A DNA stretch of 64,000 bases, taken from contig NZ_LDJO01000019.1 in the NCBI RefSeq assembly GCF_001431595.1, forward strand, positions 82,534 through 146,533, read 5' to 3'. A model generated the notes under the pieces. It saw only the letters and a program-made list of their open reading frames with translations, was not told where the DNA came from and searched no databases. How positions within the stretch are numbered: the stretch's first letter is position 1; each line of letters begins with the position of its first letter. Below, one piece after another: positions 1-10,467 of this stretch. The stretch comes from Stenotrophomonas acidaminiphila. Lineage in GTDB: Bacteria > Pseudomonadota > Gammaproteobacteria > Xanthomonadales > Xanthomonadaceae. The position numbers and the translations under genes are program-made.

Positions 1-5
1 TTCCG

Positions 6-431
6 ATGCGTGCGTGTTGGTTGCTGGTATCGGGTCTGCTGTGCGTTCCGCCTGCCCGCGCCGCGGAGGTGCCGCTGGAGCGCCACGCGCTGGGCAGCTG
101 GGAGGCGGATATCGGCTATGCCGGCGTGGTGCGCGACGGCGACACCCTGCATGTCTCCGGCGTGCCCTGCCGCGGCCGGGACATGCAGGCGGCGGTACAG
201 GCGTGTTATGGCGCGCTCGCGAAGATCCTGCAGCGCTTCGGTGCCGACAGCAGCCAGGTGGTGAAGGAAACCGCGTATACCACCGACATGGACGCACTGG
301 TCAAGGCCATTCCCGCGCGCAAGGCGTTCTTCGCCGACGGCAGGTACCCCGCCGCGAGCTGGGTGCAGGTCAGCGGCCTGTTCAACGCGGGGGACATGCT
401 CGAGATCGAGTGGACGGTGCGCCTGGAATAG
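6..431 (+). CDS. Exported RidA (YjgF/UK114) family protein
   Basis: The 141-residue product has the RidA fold signature, with a C-terminal segment DMLEIEWTVRLE matching the usual end of the family. Classical RidA deaminates reactive imines in the cytosol. Here residues 3-19 form a hydrophobic leader ending ARA, so the protein is probably exported. The arginine that binds the substrate carboxylate in archetypal RidA (motif PARS) is replaced: this protein reads PAAS. A non-archetypal member with another ligand or activity is therefore more likely than an imine deaminase. The start is 5 bases from the window edge, so upstream context is not visible. Family assignment is firm; function is not. 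Confidence 0.85.
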   Translation: MRACWLLVSGLLCVPPARAAEVPLERHALGSWEADIGYAGVVRDGDTLHVSGVPCRGRDMQAAVQACYGALAKILQRFGADSSQVVKETAYTTDMDALVKAIPARKAFFADGRYPAASWVQVSGLFNAGDMLEIEWTVRLE

Positions 432-458
432 CCCCGTCCACCTGCGGGCCGGCATGTC

Positions 459-481
459 GCCCGCGCTGTTTCAGCGCGGGC
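459..481. terminator. Hairpin between convergent genes
   Basis: Perfect 10-bp inverted repeat (GCCCGCGCTG / CAGCGCGGGC) with a TTT loop. It lies between the RidA-like gene and the acylase and overlaps the acylase stop codon. It could end transcripts from both sides, but there is no strong U tract on either side. Confidence 0.5.
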
Positions 482-2897
482 GCAGTACCAGGGTGTGGGT
501 GGTGGCACCGGGCAGGAACGGTGTCGGCCGGCCCTGTACCCAGTCGTCGTGGCCGGCGCCCCAGAACGGCGACAGCGGATGTCCGCTCTGGCCACCGGGC
601 ATGTGCACGATGCCGTCGGCCTCGAAGCCGGGCGAGACCACCATGCGCTCGGATGCGCCGAAGTCCGGCGTCTGCACCCGCGGCATGTTGCCGTCGCCGG
701 GCAGTGCCTGCGCCGGCATGCACAGCCAGCGCTTGAACAGGGCGGGCAGCGCGCGCGACAGCGGGTGGCAGATGGCGGCGGTGTTGCGCTCGCCCCAGGT
801 GCGCGCGGCGAGGTCGTGACCCTGTGCGGCCAGGTCCGCTTCCAGTTGCCGCGCGCTGTGCGCCAGCAGTTCGTCCCAGCGCTTGAACGGCGGCGGCAGC
901 AGGTGCGGCGGGCGCTGTTCCAGCAGCGGCCAGGCCACGCCTTCCAGTTGTGGCAGGCGTGGCGCCACGAAGTCCTCGCCGAGCCGCTGGCGCGCGGGGG
1001 CCAGCAGGCCGGCTTCCAGCGTGTCCAGGGTGATGCCGCGGAAGCCGCGGGCGATACGGTAGCTGGCCGAATCGACCGCGGCGCGGCCGTCCCACTGGCG
1101 GCTGGCCGCTTCCAGCCGGCGCAGCGCCGGATCGTCGCTGTGCTCGACGGTGGCGCGCAGCAGTTTCCACCAGCGCTCCATCAGCACGGCACGATCGTCG
1201 AGCTGGATGGCGAGCAGGTCGCGCTCGTCGAACTGTTCGCGCGCGAACAGGCCGTCGCGGACCTGGCGTGCCCGCGCGCCCAGGTCGTAGCCGCCATCGC
1301 CGGCCTCGGCCAGCATGGCGCCGTCGAGCACGCGGCCATTGGCGGTCCACAGGCGGTGGTTGGCGGGATCGACCAGCGACGGCGCCTGGTCCGTGCGCAA
1401 CGGCCACGGGTAGCAGGGCTCGTTGAAGGGCGACGTATCGGGCGGCAACGGCGCGTCGGGTGTGTTGGCGATGCCATCGGCCGTGCAGGTACCGCTGCGA
1501 TCCGGGCGTGCGCCGGCCAGGCGCCAGGCGATGCGGCCATGGCGGTCGGCCAGCAGCAGGTTCTGCGCGGGAATGCCGGCGCGGTCGGCCACTGCCAGTG
1601 CGGCGTCCAGGTCGGCCGCGCGGGCCATGTCGGCGAAGTCCAGGCGCACCGCGCCCGGCAGCTGCGCGGTCCAGCGCAGCGCCAGCCGGCTGCCATCGGC
1701 GTTTTCATGCAGCACCGGGCCCCAGTCGCTTTCGCGCACGACCAGGATGTCGGCCGGCGCACCGGCCACCGCAATGGTTTCGCGGTATTCGCGCAACGGC
1801 GCGGTGGCCGGCAGGCGTGCGAAATCGGCGGTGTCGATGTAGCTGTTGGTGAAGCCCCAGGCCACGTGGGTATTGCTGCCGACGATGACCACCGGCAGCC
1901 CCGGCAGGCTGAAGCCGGCCACGTCGACCTTGCCGCGTGGCGCGGACGCATCGGGATGGCGCAGGCGCACGCGGAACCAGAGGTTGGGTGCGCGCAGGGC
2001 CAGGTGCATGTCGTCGGCCAGGATCGCGCGGCCATCGCGGGTGAGTGCGCCGGCGACGGCGAAGTTGTTGCTGCCCGGCGAGCTGTCGGCCGCCTCCGGT
2101 GGCCAGCCGATCCCGCTGTCCCGCAGTGGCACGGGGGTACGGGCAAGGCGGGCGACCGCGGCGTCGCCACCGCCACTGCCGGCCAGCTGGCGCAGGTCCA
2201 GTGTCGCGGCATCGGGCAGCGGTGCATCGCCGCGCGCGGCGCCGAACAGCGGCGCATCCCAGCTGCTGCCGTCGTGCGCGAGCAGGGCATGGAGCGCGGG
2301 TGGCACCACCTCGCGGATGCGGGCCAGGGCCAGCTCGCGGCTGTTGCCGGGGTCCTGCAGGTCGGCGTACATCGCCAGCCCGGCCAGCACCGAGTCCTCC
2401 AGGCTCCAGGCACGCGGCCGCTGGCGCAGCAGCAGGTAGGGCCAGGGTCGTACCGGCAGCGCCGCCAGCCCGGCGTTGACGCCGTCGCGGTAGGCCTCGA
2501 GCACCGCGCGACGGTCGCCCAGGGCGATGTCCAGGTTGTCGTGCGCGCGCGCGCGCAGGCGGTGCACGCGCATGCGCCGGTCCAGCGGCAGGGCATTGGC
2601 GCCGAACAGTTCGGACAGCTCGCCGGCGGCCGAGCGCCGCATCAGGTCCATTTCGAAGAAGCGTTCCTGCGCATGCACATAGCCCAGCGCGCGGGCCATG
2701 TCGCGCTCGTCGGCGGCATCCACCGTGACCACGCCGTTGCCGTCGCGCTGCACCTGGACCGGGGCCGACAGCCCGGGCAGGGCGAGCTCGCCGTCCAGTT
2801 CCGGCAGGCTGCCGCGCAGCAGCAGCCAGATACCACCCGGTACAAGGATCGAAAGCCCCAGCACGACCCACAGCGAACGCAGCAGCCAGCGCCTCAT
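471..2897 (-). CDS. Penicillin acylase family N-terminal-nucleophile amidase
   Basis: About 808 residues, typical for the penicillin G / cephalosporin / acyl-homoserine-lactone acylase family, which hydrolyse amide bonds of acylated substrates. A membrane or signal segment covers roughly residues 7-28. An alpha region is followed by the autocleavage site SPGSNNF, so Ser276 should become the new N-terminal nucleophile of the beta subunit after Gly-Ser cleavage. The start at 2897 was chosen because GGGGAGAG sits 4-11 bases upstream; an in-frame ATG at 2951 would add 18 residues before the leader. The natural substrate cannot be read from sequence; candidates are acyl-homoserine lactones or other N-acyl compounds. 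Confidence 0.9.
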   Translation of the reverse strand: MRRWLLRSLWVVLGLSILVPGGIWLLLRGSLPELDGELALPGLSAPVQVQRDGNGVVTVDAADERDMARALGYVHAQERFFEMDLMRRSAAGELSELFGANALPLDRRMRVHRLRARAHDNLDIALGDRRAVLEAYRDGVNAGLAALPVRPWPYLLLRQRPRAWSLEDSVLAGLAMYADLQDPGNSRELALARIREVVPPALHALLAHDGSSWDAPLFGAARGDAPLPDAATLDLRQLAGSGGGDAAVARLARTPVPLRDSGIGWPPEAADSSPGSNNFAVAGALTRDGRAILADDMHLALRAPNLWFRVRLRHPDASAPRGKVDVAGFSLPGLPVVIVGSNTHVAWGFTNSYIDTADFARLPATAPLREYRETIAVAGAPADILVVRESDWGPVLHENADGSRLALRWTAQLPGAVRLDFADMARAADLDAALAVADRAGIPAQNLLLADRHGRIAWRLAGARPDRSGTCTADGIANTPDAPLPPDTSPFNEPCYPWPLRTDQAPSLVDPANHRLWTANGRVLDGAMLAEAGDGGYDLGARARQVRDGLFAREQFDERDLLAIQLDDRAVLMERWWKLLRATVEHSDDPALRRLEAASRQWDGRAAVDSASYRIARGFRGITLDTLEAGLLAPARQRLGEDFVAPRLPQLEGVAWPLLEQRPPHLLPPPFKRWDELLAHSARQLEADLAAQGHDLAARTWGERNTAAICHPLSRALPALFKRWLCMPAQALPGDGNMPRVQTPDFGASERMVVSPGFEADGIVHMPGGQSGHPLSPFWGAGHDDWVQGRPTPFLPGATTHTLVLRPR

Positions 2898-3039
2898 GCG
2901 CCTCTCCCCGGTCCCAGGAAAGGCCGATTGTAGGGGAGCGCGCTGCCGCACGCAGGGCGCAACTGAAACTGATTCCGATTAGATCATCGCCGTGCCGGAT
3001 CGGGCATCCTGTGCGCATACGAACATCAGGAGCACCCCC

Positions 3040-3528
3040 ATGCAGGGACACCCGGAAGTCATCGAATGCCTGAAGGAGCTGCTGCGCGGCGAACTGGCCG
3101 CGCGCGACCAGTACTTCATCCATTCCCGCCGTTACGAAGACCAGGGCCTGCATGCGCTGTACGAGCGCATCGGCCACGAGATGGAAGAGGAAACCGGGCA
3201 TGCCGACGCGCTGCTGCGGCGGATCCTGTTCCTGGGCGGCGACCCGGACATGCGTCCGCACGTCTTCGCCCCCGGCAAGAGCGTGGTCGAGATGCTGGAG
3301 AAGGACCTGCAGACCGAGTACCAGGTGCGCGCCAACCTGGCCGCGGCGGTCAAGCTGTGCGAGTCGCACGGCGACTACGTCAGCCGCGACATCCTGATCG
3401 CGCAGCTGCGCGACACCGAGGAAGACCATGCCTGGTGGCTGGAGCAGCAGCTGGGCCTGATCCGGCGCATCGGCCTGGAGCTGTACCAGGCCAGCAAGAT
3501 CGACGCGAAGGGCGCGCCGGCGCATTGA
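3040..3528 (+). CDS. bfr: Bacterioferritin lacking the heme-ligand methionine
   Basis: A 162-residue iron-storage subunit of the ferritin-like 24-mer family. The ferroxidase ligands are all visible: Glu18, Glu51, His54, Glu93, Glu127 and His130. Position 52, the methionine that ligates heme at the dimer interface in E. coli Bfr, is Thr here (motif EETGHAD). This subunit alone should therefore not bind heme in the classical way. The start at 3040 is preceded by AGGAG. Upstream (2960-2990) is an AT-richer stretch with GATTCCGATTA, but it is not a convincing Fur box. Downstream is a strong terminator. Confidence 0.93.
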   Translation: MQGHPEVIECLKELLRGELAARDQYFIHSRRYEDQGLHALYERIGHEMEEETGHADALLRRILFLGGDPDMRPHVFAPGKSVVEMLEKDLQTEYQVRANLAAAVKLCESHGDYVSRDILIAQLRDTEEDHAWWLEQQLGLIRRIGLELYQASKIDAKGAPAH

Positions 3529-3553
3529 GCCGCGGCGGGTGCATCGCGCAGGC

Positions 3554-3577
3554 AAGGCCGGGTATTCCCGGCCTTTT
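3554..3577. terminator. Bidirectional terminator, bfr / tpm
   Basis: Perfect 9-bp stem AAGGCCGGG / CCCGGCCTT with loop TATT, followed by TT on the + strand. It lies between the convergent bfr and tpm genes. Confidence 0.75.
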
Positions 3578-3598
3578 GCGTTCATGCGGGGCGGAATT

Positions 3599-4258
3599 TC
3601 AGCCGGCGTTGCGCCGCATGCGGTAGACCGCGGTGGCCAGCGCGCTCACGCCTTCGGCGCGGAAGCCGGGCTCGTGCGCCAGGATGTCGCGGCGCTCGGC
3701 CAGTTCCACCTGCCAGGCTGGCGCGAACGCGTCCACTTCCGCCTGCGCCACAGAGAACGGCGGGCCGGCCTTCTCCGCCTGCGGGTACTCGAGGGTGATC
3801 AGCAGCGCGCGGCAGCCGGCCGGCAGCCGCATGTACACGGTGTCGCGATAGCGCTGGCGCAACGCCGGCGGCAATGCGATCAGCGCGGCGCGGTCGTAGA
3901 GCCCGGCGATGCCGGCCAGGGTCTGGTCGTCGAGGGTGAAGGCGTCGCCGAGGAGGATCTCGATCGGTCCGGCGCTGAAATGCTCGCCCAGCGCGCTGCT
4001 GCGGCGTTCGGGCCGCAGCCCGGCCTCGTCGAAGAACTGCTGCACCGCCAGCGGCGAGAGCTCGACGCCGAGCACGCGGTAGCCCTGCGCGGCCAGCCAA
4101 TGCATGTCCAGGCTCTTGCCGCACAACGGCACCAGTACCCGGCTGCCGGCCGCCACCTGCAGCGATGGCCAGTGTTCCTGCAGCAGCGGCATCACCTGGT
4201 CGCGGTGGAAGCCGATCTGTCCCTGTTGCCAGCGTTGCAGCCAGAAATCGGGTTGCAT
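3599..4258 (-). CDS. tpm: Thiopurine S-methyltransferase
   Basis: A 219-residue class I SAM-dependent methyltransferase, the usual bacterial TPMT length. It starts with the family-typical MQPDFWLQRW. The SAM-binding region is around residues 38-70, with VLVPLCGKSLDM and the acidic GVELSPLA. In other bacteria the enzyme methylates thiopurines and oxidised selenium or tellurium species; the native substrate is unclear. The start at 4258 is set by the conserved N-terminus; the open frame continues upstream to 4471 only as a shadow of the neighbouring gene. It lies 10 bases after the zinc-ribbon gene on the same strand and is probably co-transcribed with it. Confidence 0.93.
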   Translation of the reverse strand: MQPDFWLQRWQQGQIGFHRDQVMPLLQEHWPSLQVAAGSRVLVPLCGKSLDMHWLAAQGYRVLGVELSPLAVQQFFDEAGLRPERRSSALGEHFSAGPIEILLGDAFTLDDQTLAGIAGLYDRAALIALPPALRQRYRDTVYMRLPAGCRALLITLEYPQAEKAGPPFSVAQAEVDAFAPAWQVELAERRDILAHEPGFRAEGVSALATAVYRMRRNAG

Positions 4259-4268
4259 GGGGGTCTCC

Positions 4269-4520
4269 TCAGCGGGTCTTGCGCCAGCCGTTCTCGGGGG
4301 TGATCCGGGCCAGCGCCTCGTTGCCGGCGTAGAAGCGGACCAGGCCGCAATCGCGGCAGACGACACTGCGCATCTTGGCACTGGCGAACACGCCGCTGGC
4401 GCCGGGCAGCAGGTCGGGGCCGTAGCCACCGCGGGCATTGACGCCGCCATGGGCATACAGATTGTCGCCATGGCATTCGGGGCAGGTGCTCTGCGCTGGG
4501 GTGTCGTGCGTCGTCGTCAT
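4269..4520 (-). CDS. Small zinc-ribbon protein
   Basis: An 83-residue protein with two CxxC pairs, Cys13/Cys16 (CPEC) and Cys55/Cys58 (CRDC), expected to bind one zinc. The segment between them is glycine-rich, and the region after the second pair has an aromatic LVRFYAG segment. No signal peptide or membrane segment is present. The start follows an in-frame GGAACCCC stretch; longer frames read into intergenic repeat DNA. Ten bases separate it from tpm downstream, so the two probably form an operon. It resembles conserved hypothetical proteins; no specific role can be assigned. Confidence 0.75.
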   Translation of the reverse strand: MTTTHDTPAQSTCPECHGDNLYAHGGVNARGGYGPDLLPGASGVFASAKMRSVVCRDCGLVRFYAGNEALARITPENGWRKTR

Positions 4521-4620
4521 GGGGTTCCCTGTAGAACGGATTCGGCGGCTGTTGCCACGGCCGCTGCACAGTATGGCTCGCCACGCCGCGCAGCGGTGAA
4601 ACGGCCCGTTGCCGGTCCAT

Positions 4621-4873
4621 GCCGCGCCACGCATGCACATGGCGACGACAATGCCTGCCGCGCCGCTGCGCGCCAGTGAGCTGGCTTACTGAACGTCGAG
4701 CCCCTCGACCTTCTGCCGCGCCACGCATGCACATGGCGACGACAATGCCGGCCGCGCCGCCGCGCGCCAGTGAGCCGGCTTACTGGACGTCGAGCCCCTC
4801 GACCTTCTGCCGCGCCACGCATGCGCATGGCAACGACAATGCCTGCCGCGCCGCCGCGCGCCATTGAGCCGGC

Positions 4874-4902
<29 letters not shown>
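4621..4902. repeat. Three tandem 94-bp repeats containing the parC 3' end
   Basis: Copies lie at 4621-4714, 4715-4808 and 4809-4902, head to tail with no spacer. The third copy overlaps parC and contains its last nine sense codons (QKVEGLDVQ) and stop. Copies 1 and 2 repeat those codons and the TAA stop downstream of the gene, followed by GC-rich flank. Copy 2 matches the native end; copy 1 differs by one synonymous base (GTC to GTT). These copies fill most of the 353-bp gap 4521-4873, in which I see no other gene. Confidence 0.9.
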
Positions 4903-7117
<2,215 letters not shown>

Positions 7118-7271
7118 GCGGGGCTGTTACCTGGTGCTGGGGGGCGGCGACGGCCGTCGCCCCCGCGAGCCGGTGATTATCCGGATGCGGTCGGGGATGC
7201 CAAGCCACGGGCCGTGCCCCGGCCCGGCAGGGGGCGGGATTGATCCAGTGCTGCAACAGCGCATTTCATGC

Positions 7272-7320
7272 CGGATGGAATATTTCCATTGAGAATTATT
7301 CTGGATGGAATAAAATCTCC
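7272..7320 (+). promoter_or_regulatory. emrR promoter with overlapping operator-like repeats
   Basis: A -35 TTGAGA (7289-7294) and -10 TAAAAT (7311-7316) are spaced by 16 bp, each 5/6 to the sigma-70 consensus. Operator-like elements overlap it: inverted repeat TGGAA-N3-TTCCA at 7276-7288, inverted repeat AGAAT-N1-ATTCT at 7292-7302, and direct repeat GGATGGAATA at 7273-7282 and 7303-7312, exactly 30 bp apart. This AT-rich island stands out from its GC-rich surroundings. The predicted transcription start is about 7323, only a base or two before the emrR ATG. Confidence 0.65.
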
Positions 7321-7324
7321 GCCC

Positions 7325-7768
7325 ATGATCTGCTCGACCTCCAATCCCCCCAGCTTCGGCCTCCTGCTGCGCCAGACGCGCGATGGCCTGGCCCGGCAAC
7401 TCGACGCCTCGATGGCCGAAGAAAACATCGGCATCGGCTTCACCCATTTCGTGGGCCTGAAGACGCTGGCGCACATGGCCCCGTGCACCGCCAACGAACT
7501 GGCGCAGGCGCTGGACCAGGTGCCCAGCGCGGTGACCCGCCTGCTGGACAAGCTCGAATCGCTGGGCTGCGTGCGCCGCGAAGCGCATGCGCAGGACCGG
7601 CGCGCACTGCAGATCGTGCTGACCGAGCAGGGCCGCGAGCTGTGCGCGCGGCTCAAGAAACGCGGCGACGCGGTGATGGATTACGCGATGCGTGACCTGA
7701 GCCCCGACGAACGCGAGCAGCTGATGTCCCTTCTCACCCGCATCCGCGACTCCCTGACGCCCCCATGA
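7325..7768 (+). CDS. emrR: MarR-family repressor of the EmrCAB efflux pump
   Basis: A 147-residue winged-helix regulator of the MarR family. The helix-turn-helix is in residues 55-85 (TANELAQALDQVPSAVTR) and the wing contains DRRALQIVLT. MarR/EmrR proteins usually repress their own operon until a hydrophobic drug binds. The gene order MarR, NodT, HlyD, DHA2 matches the EmrRCAB system of Stenotrophomonas maltophilia. The start at 7325 is chosen over an in-frame ATG at 7268 because the promoter lies between them. There is no ribosome-binding site before 7325, so the message may be leaderless. The stop overlaps the next start (ATGA). Confidence 0.9.
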   Translation: MICSTSNPPSFGLLLRQTRDGLARQLDASMAEENIGIGFTHFVGLKTLAHMAPCTANELAQALDQVPSAVTRLLDKLESLGCVRREAHAQDRRALQIVLTEQGRELCARLKKRGDAVMDYAMRDLSPDEREQLMSLLTRIRDSLTPP

Positions 7769-9267
7769 CCCTCTCTTCCCTCTCCCCCTCCCTGCGCCGC
7801 CGTTGCCGGCCGCTGTTGCCGGCAACGCTGCTGCTGGCGCTCGCGGCCTGCGCCAGCAGCGGCGGACTGCAGCCGCAGGGGCGGCTGCTCGATGCCGACA
7901 GCCTGCACAGCGAACGCACGTTGGCGACCAGCGACCTGGCCGTGGCCGCGTTTCCGGCCAGCGACTGGTGGCGCGCCTTCGGCGACCCGCAGCTGGATGC
8001 GCTGGTGGCCGAGGCGCTGGCCGGCCATCCCAGCCTGGATGCGGCCGATGCGCGCCTGCGCCAGGCCCAGGCCCAGGCCGGCGTCGCCCGCGCCGACCGC
8101 CTGCCCAGCCTGTCCGTGTCCGGTGGCTACACCGGCGTGCGCCTGCCCGAATCGATGGTCGGCGAGGAGCTCGGCGGCCGCTACATGGGCAGCGGCCAGG
8201 TCGCATTCGATTTCAGCTACGGGGTCGACCTGTGGGGCGGCAAGCGCGCCAGCTGGGAAGCGGCGGTGGACACGGTGCATGCCGCGGCCGTCGATGCCCA
8301 GGCCGCGCGCCTGAAGCTGGCCTCGGGCATCGTCCAGGCCTATGTCGAACTGGACCGGGCCTGGCGTGCCAACGACATCGCCGAGCAGGAACTGGAGCGT
8401 GCGCGCAAGACCGTGCAGCTGGTGCGCCAGCGCCGCGCCGCCGGCATCGACAGCGACCTGCAGGTGCGCCAGGCCGAAGCCCGCATTCCCACTGCGCAGC
8501 AGCAGCTGCAGGCCGCGCAGCAGCAGATCGACGCCGCGCGCACCGCGCTGGCCGCGCTGCTGGGGCAGGGCCCGGATCGTGGCCTGGGCATCGCCCGTCC
8601 GCAGGCGCTGGACGTGGCCGCGCTGCAGCTGCCGGGCGTGCTGCCCAGCGAACTGCTCGGGCGGCGCCCGGACATCGTCGCCGCACGCTGGCGCGTGGAA
8701 GCGGCCGGCAAGCAGATCAAGGTCGCCAAGGCCCGGTTTTACCCCAGTTTCAACCTGACCGCGCTGGCCGGCGTGGTCGCCCCCAACGTCGGCGACCTGC
8801 TCAGGAGCGGCTCGACCTTCGCCTACCTCGGCCCGGCGCTGAGCCTGCCGATCTTCGAGGGCGGGCGCCTGCGCGCCGGCCTGTCCGGTGCCGACGCCCA
8901 GTACGACCTGGCGGTGGCCGGCTACAACCAGGCACTGGTCGATGCGCTGCGCGAGGTGGCCGACCAGGTCAACGCGGTGCGCTCGCTCGAGCAGCAGGTG
9001 CAGTCGCAGCAGCAGGCGGTGGCCACCGCCGGCTCCGCCTTCGAGCTGGCCGGCCAGCGTTACCGCGCCGGCATCGGCAATTACCTGGACGTGCTGTCTG
9101 CGCAGTCGCAGTTGCTCGGTGCGCAGCAGGCGCTGGCCACGCTGCATTCGCAGCAGCTGCTGGCCGCGGCGCGGCTGACCCAGGCCCTGGGCGGTGGTTA
9201 CGCGCCGCCGGCCGACGGCGTCGCCGCCCCGGTGTCTTCCTCCTCCTCCGTGTCCCCGCATTCCTGA
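7765..9267 (+). CDS. emrC: Outer-membrane efflux lipoprotein, NodT/TolC family
   Basis: A 500-residue outer-membrane factor that gives the EmrAB pump its exit duct. A lipoprotein signal ends at LAAC with Cys29 as the acylated residue. Two outer-membrane efflux repeats follow, at about residues 60-255 and 275-465, rich in Ala/Gln/Leu helices typical of the TolC barrel-tunnel fold. The ATG overlaps the emrR stop by four bases, so translation is probably coupled. Emr systems in enterics borrow TolC; a dedicated outer-membrane gene in the operon is the Stenotrophomonas-type arrangement. Confidence 0.92.
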   Translation: MTLSSLSPSLRRRCRPLLPATLLLALAACASSGGLQPQGRLLDADSLHSERTLATSDLAVAAFPASDWWRAFGDPQLDALVAEALAGHPSLDAADARLRQAQAQAGVARADRLPSLSVSGGYTGVRLPESMVGEELGGRYMGSGQVAFDFSYGVDLWGGKRASWEAAVDTVHAAAVDAQAARLKLASGIVQAYVELDRAWRANDIAEQELERARKTVQLVRQRRAAGIDSDLQVRQAEARIPTAQQQLQAAQQQIDAARTALAALLGQGPDRGLGIARPQALDVAALQLPGVLPSELLGRRPDIVAARWRVEAAGKQIKVAKARFYPSFNLTALAGVVAPNVGDLLRSGSTFAYLGPALSLPIFEGGRLRAGLSGADAQYDLAVAGYNQALVDALREVADQVNAVRSLEQQVQSQQQAVATAGSAFELAGQRYRAGIGNYLDVLSAQSQLLGAQQALATLHSQQLLAAARLTQALGGGYAPPADGVAAPVSSSSSVSPHS

Positions 9268-9277
9268 GAAACACCCC

Positions 9278-10456
9278 ATGAGCCAGACCCACACTCCTGA
9301 AGCCCCCGTCGTTGGCAGCCGCCGTGGCCGGCTGCTGCGCGGACTGCTTGCCATCATCATCCTGCTGCTGGCGGCGTTCGCGCTGTGGTACTTCGCCTTC
9401 GGCCGCTGGTTCGAGGAAACCGACGATGCCTACGTGCAGGGCAACCAGGTGCAGATCACCCCGCAGGTGGCCGGCACCGTGGTCGCCATCGCCGCCGACG
9501 ACGGCATGCGCGTGGAGCGCGGCCAGCTGCTGGTGCAGCTGGACCCGGCCGACACCGAGGTGGCGCTGCAGCAGGCCGAAGCCAATCTGGCCCGCACCGT
9601 GCGCCAGGTCCGTGGCCTGTACCGCACCGTGGAGGGCGCGCAGGCCGACCTGAACGCCCGCCAGGTCACCCTGCGGCGCGTGCGCGAGGACTTCGCCCGG
9701 CGCCGGGACCTGGCCGCCAGCGGCGCGATCTCCAACGAGGAACTGGCCCATGCCCGCGACGAGCTGGCCGCGGCCGAAGCCGCGGTGGCCGGTTCGCGCG
9801 AAACGGTGGAGCGCAGCCGCGCGCTGGTCGACGACACCGTGGTCGCCACCCAGCCTGACGTGAAGGCCGCCGCCGCGCAGCTGCGCCAGGCGTGGCTCAA
9901 CAATGCCCGCGCCGGCATCGTCGCGCCGGTCGCCGGTTATGTCGCGCGGCGCTCGGTGCAGGTCGGCCAGCGCGTGCAGCCGGGCACTGCGCTGATGGCG
10001 GTGGTGCCTGCCGAGCAGATGTGGGTGGATGCCAACTTCAAGGAAACCCAGCTGCGGCACATGCGCCTGGGCCAGGAAGTGGAGCTGCGCTCGGACCTGT
10101 ACGGCGGCGACGTGAAGTACAAGGGCCGCATCACCAGCCTCGGGCTGGGGACCGGGTCGGCGTTCTCGCTGCTGCCGGCGCAGAACGCCAGCGGCAACTG
10201 GATCAAGATCGTGCAGCGCGTGCCGGTGCGCATCGCCATCGATGCCAGGCAGCTGGCCGAGCATCCGCTGCGCATCGGCCTGTCGATGAAGGCCGAGGTG
10301 AGCCTGCGCGACCAGAAGGGCGAGGTGCTGCCGGCCACGCCGGCCAAGGGCAACGTGTTCGACACCGACGTCTACGCCAGGCAGCTGCATGATGCCGACG
10401 CGGCGATCGCGCGGATCATCCACGACAACCTGCCGCGCCAGGCCCGGGCCGGCTGA
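9278..10456 (+). CDS. emrA: EmrA-like membrane fusion protein
   Basis: A 392-residue HlyD-family periplasmic adaptor linking the inner-membrane EmrB to the outer-membrane EmrC. One N-terminal membrane anchor covers about residues 20-42. The lipoyl-like half motif ETDDAYVQGN follows, then a long coiled-coil hairpin (about residues 90-205), the second lipoyl half (GIVAPVAGYV) and a beta-barrel domain. The start MSQTHT at 9278 lies 10 bases after emrC; a longer frame begins inside emrC and lacks support. It is the third gene of the emr operon. Confidence 0.94.
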   Translation: MSQTHTPEAPVVGSRRGRLLRGLLAIIILLLAAFALWYFAFGRWFEETDDAYVQGNQVQITPQVAGTVVAIAADDGMRVERGQLLVQLDPADTEVALQQAEANLARTVRQVRGLYRTVEGAQADLNARQVTLRRVREDFARRRDLAASGAISNEELAHARDELAAAEAAVAGSRETVERSRALVDDTVVATQPDVKAAAAQLRQAWLNNARAGIVAPVAGYVARRSVQVGQRVQPGTALMAVVPAEQMWVDANFKETQLRHMRLGQEVELRSDLYGGDVKYKGRITSLGLGTGSAFSLLPAQNASGNWIKIVQRVPVRIAIDARQLAEHPLRIGLSMKAEVSLRDQKGEVLPATPAKGNVFDTDVYARQLHDADAAIARIIHDNLPRQARAG

Positions 10457-10467
10457 GGTCGCCGCGC

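Noticed and set aside
495..2933. 812-codon plus-strand open frame opposite the penicillin acylase gene
   Set aside because: Antisense frames stay open in very GC-rich genes. The translation is low-complexity Arg/Ala/Gly-rich with no domain, while the opposite strand encodes a full acylase.
2960..2992. Fur box upstream of bfr
   Set aside because: AT-richer hexamers such as GATTCC and GATTAG occur, but they do not form a good 19-bp Fur site; position-weight scoring would be needed.
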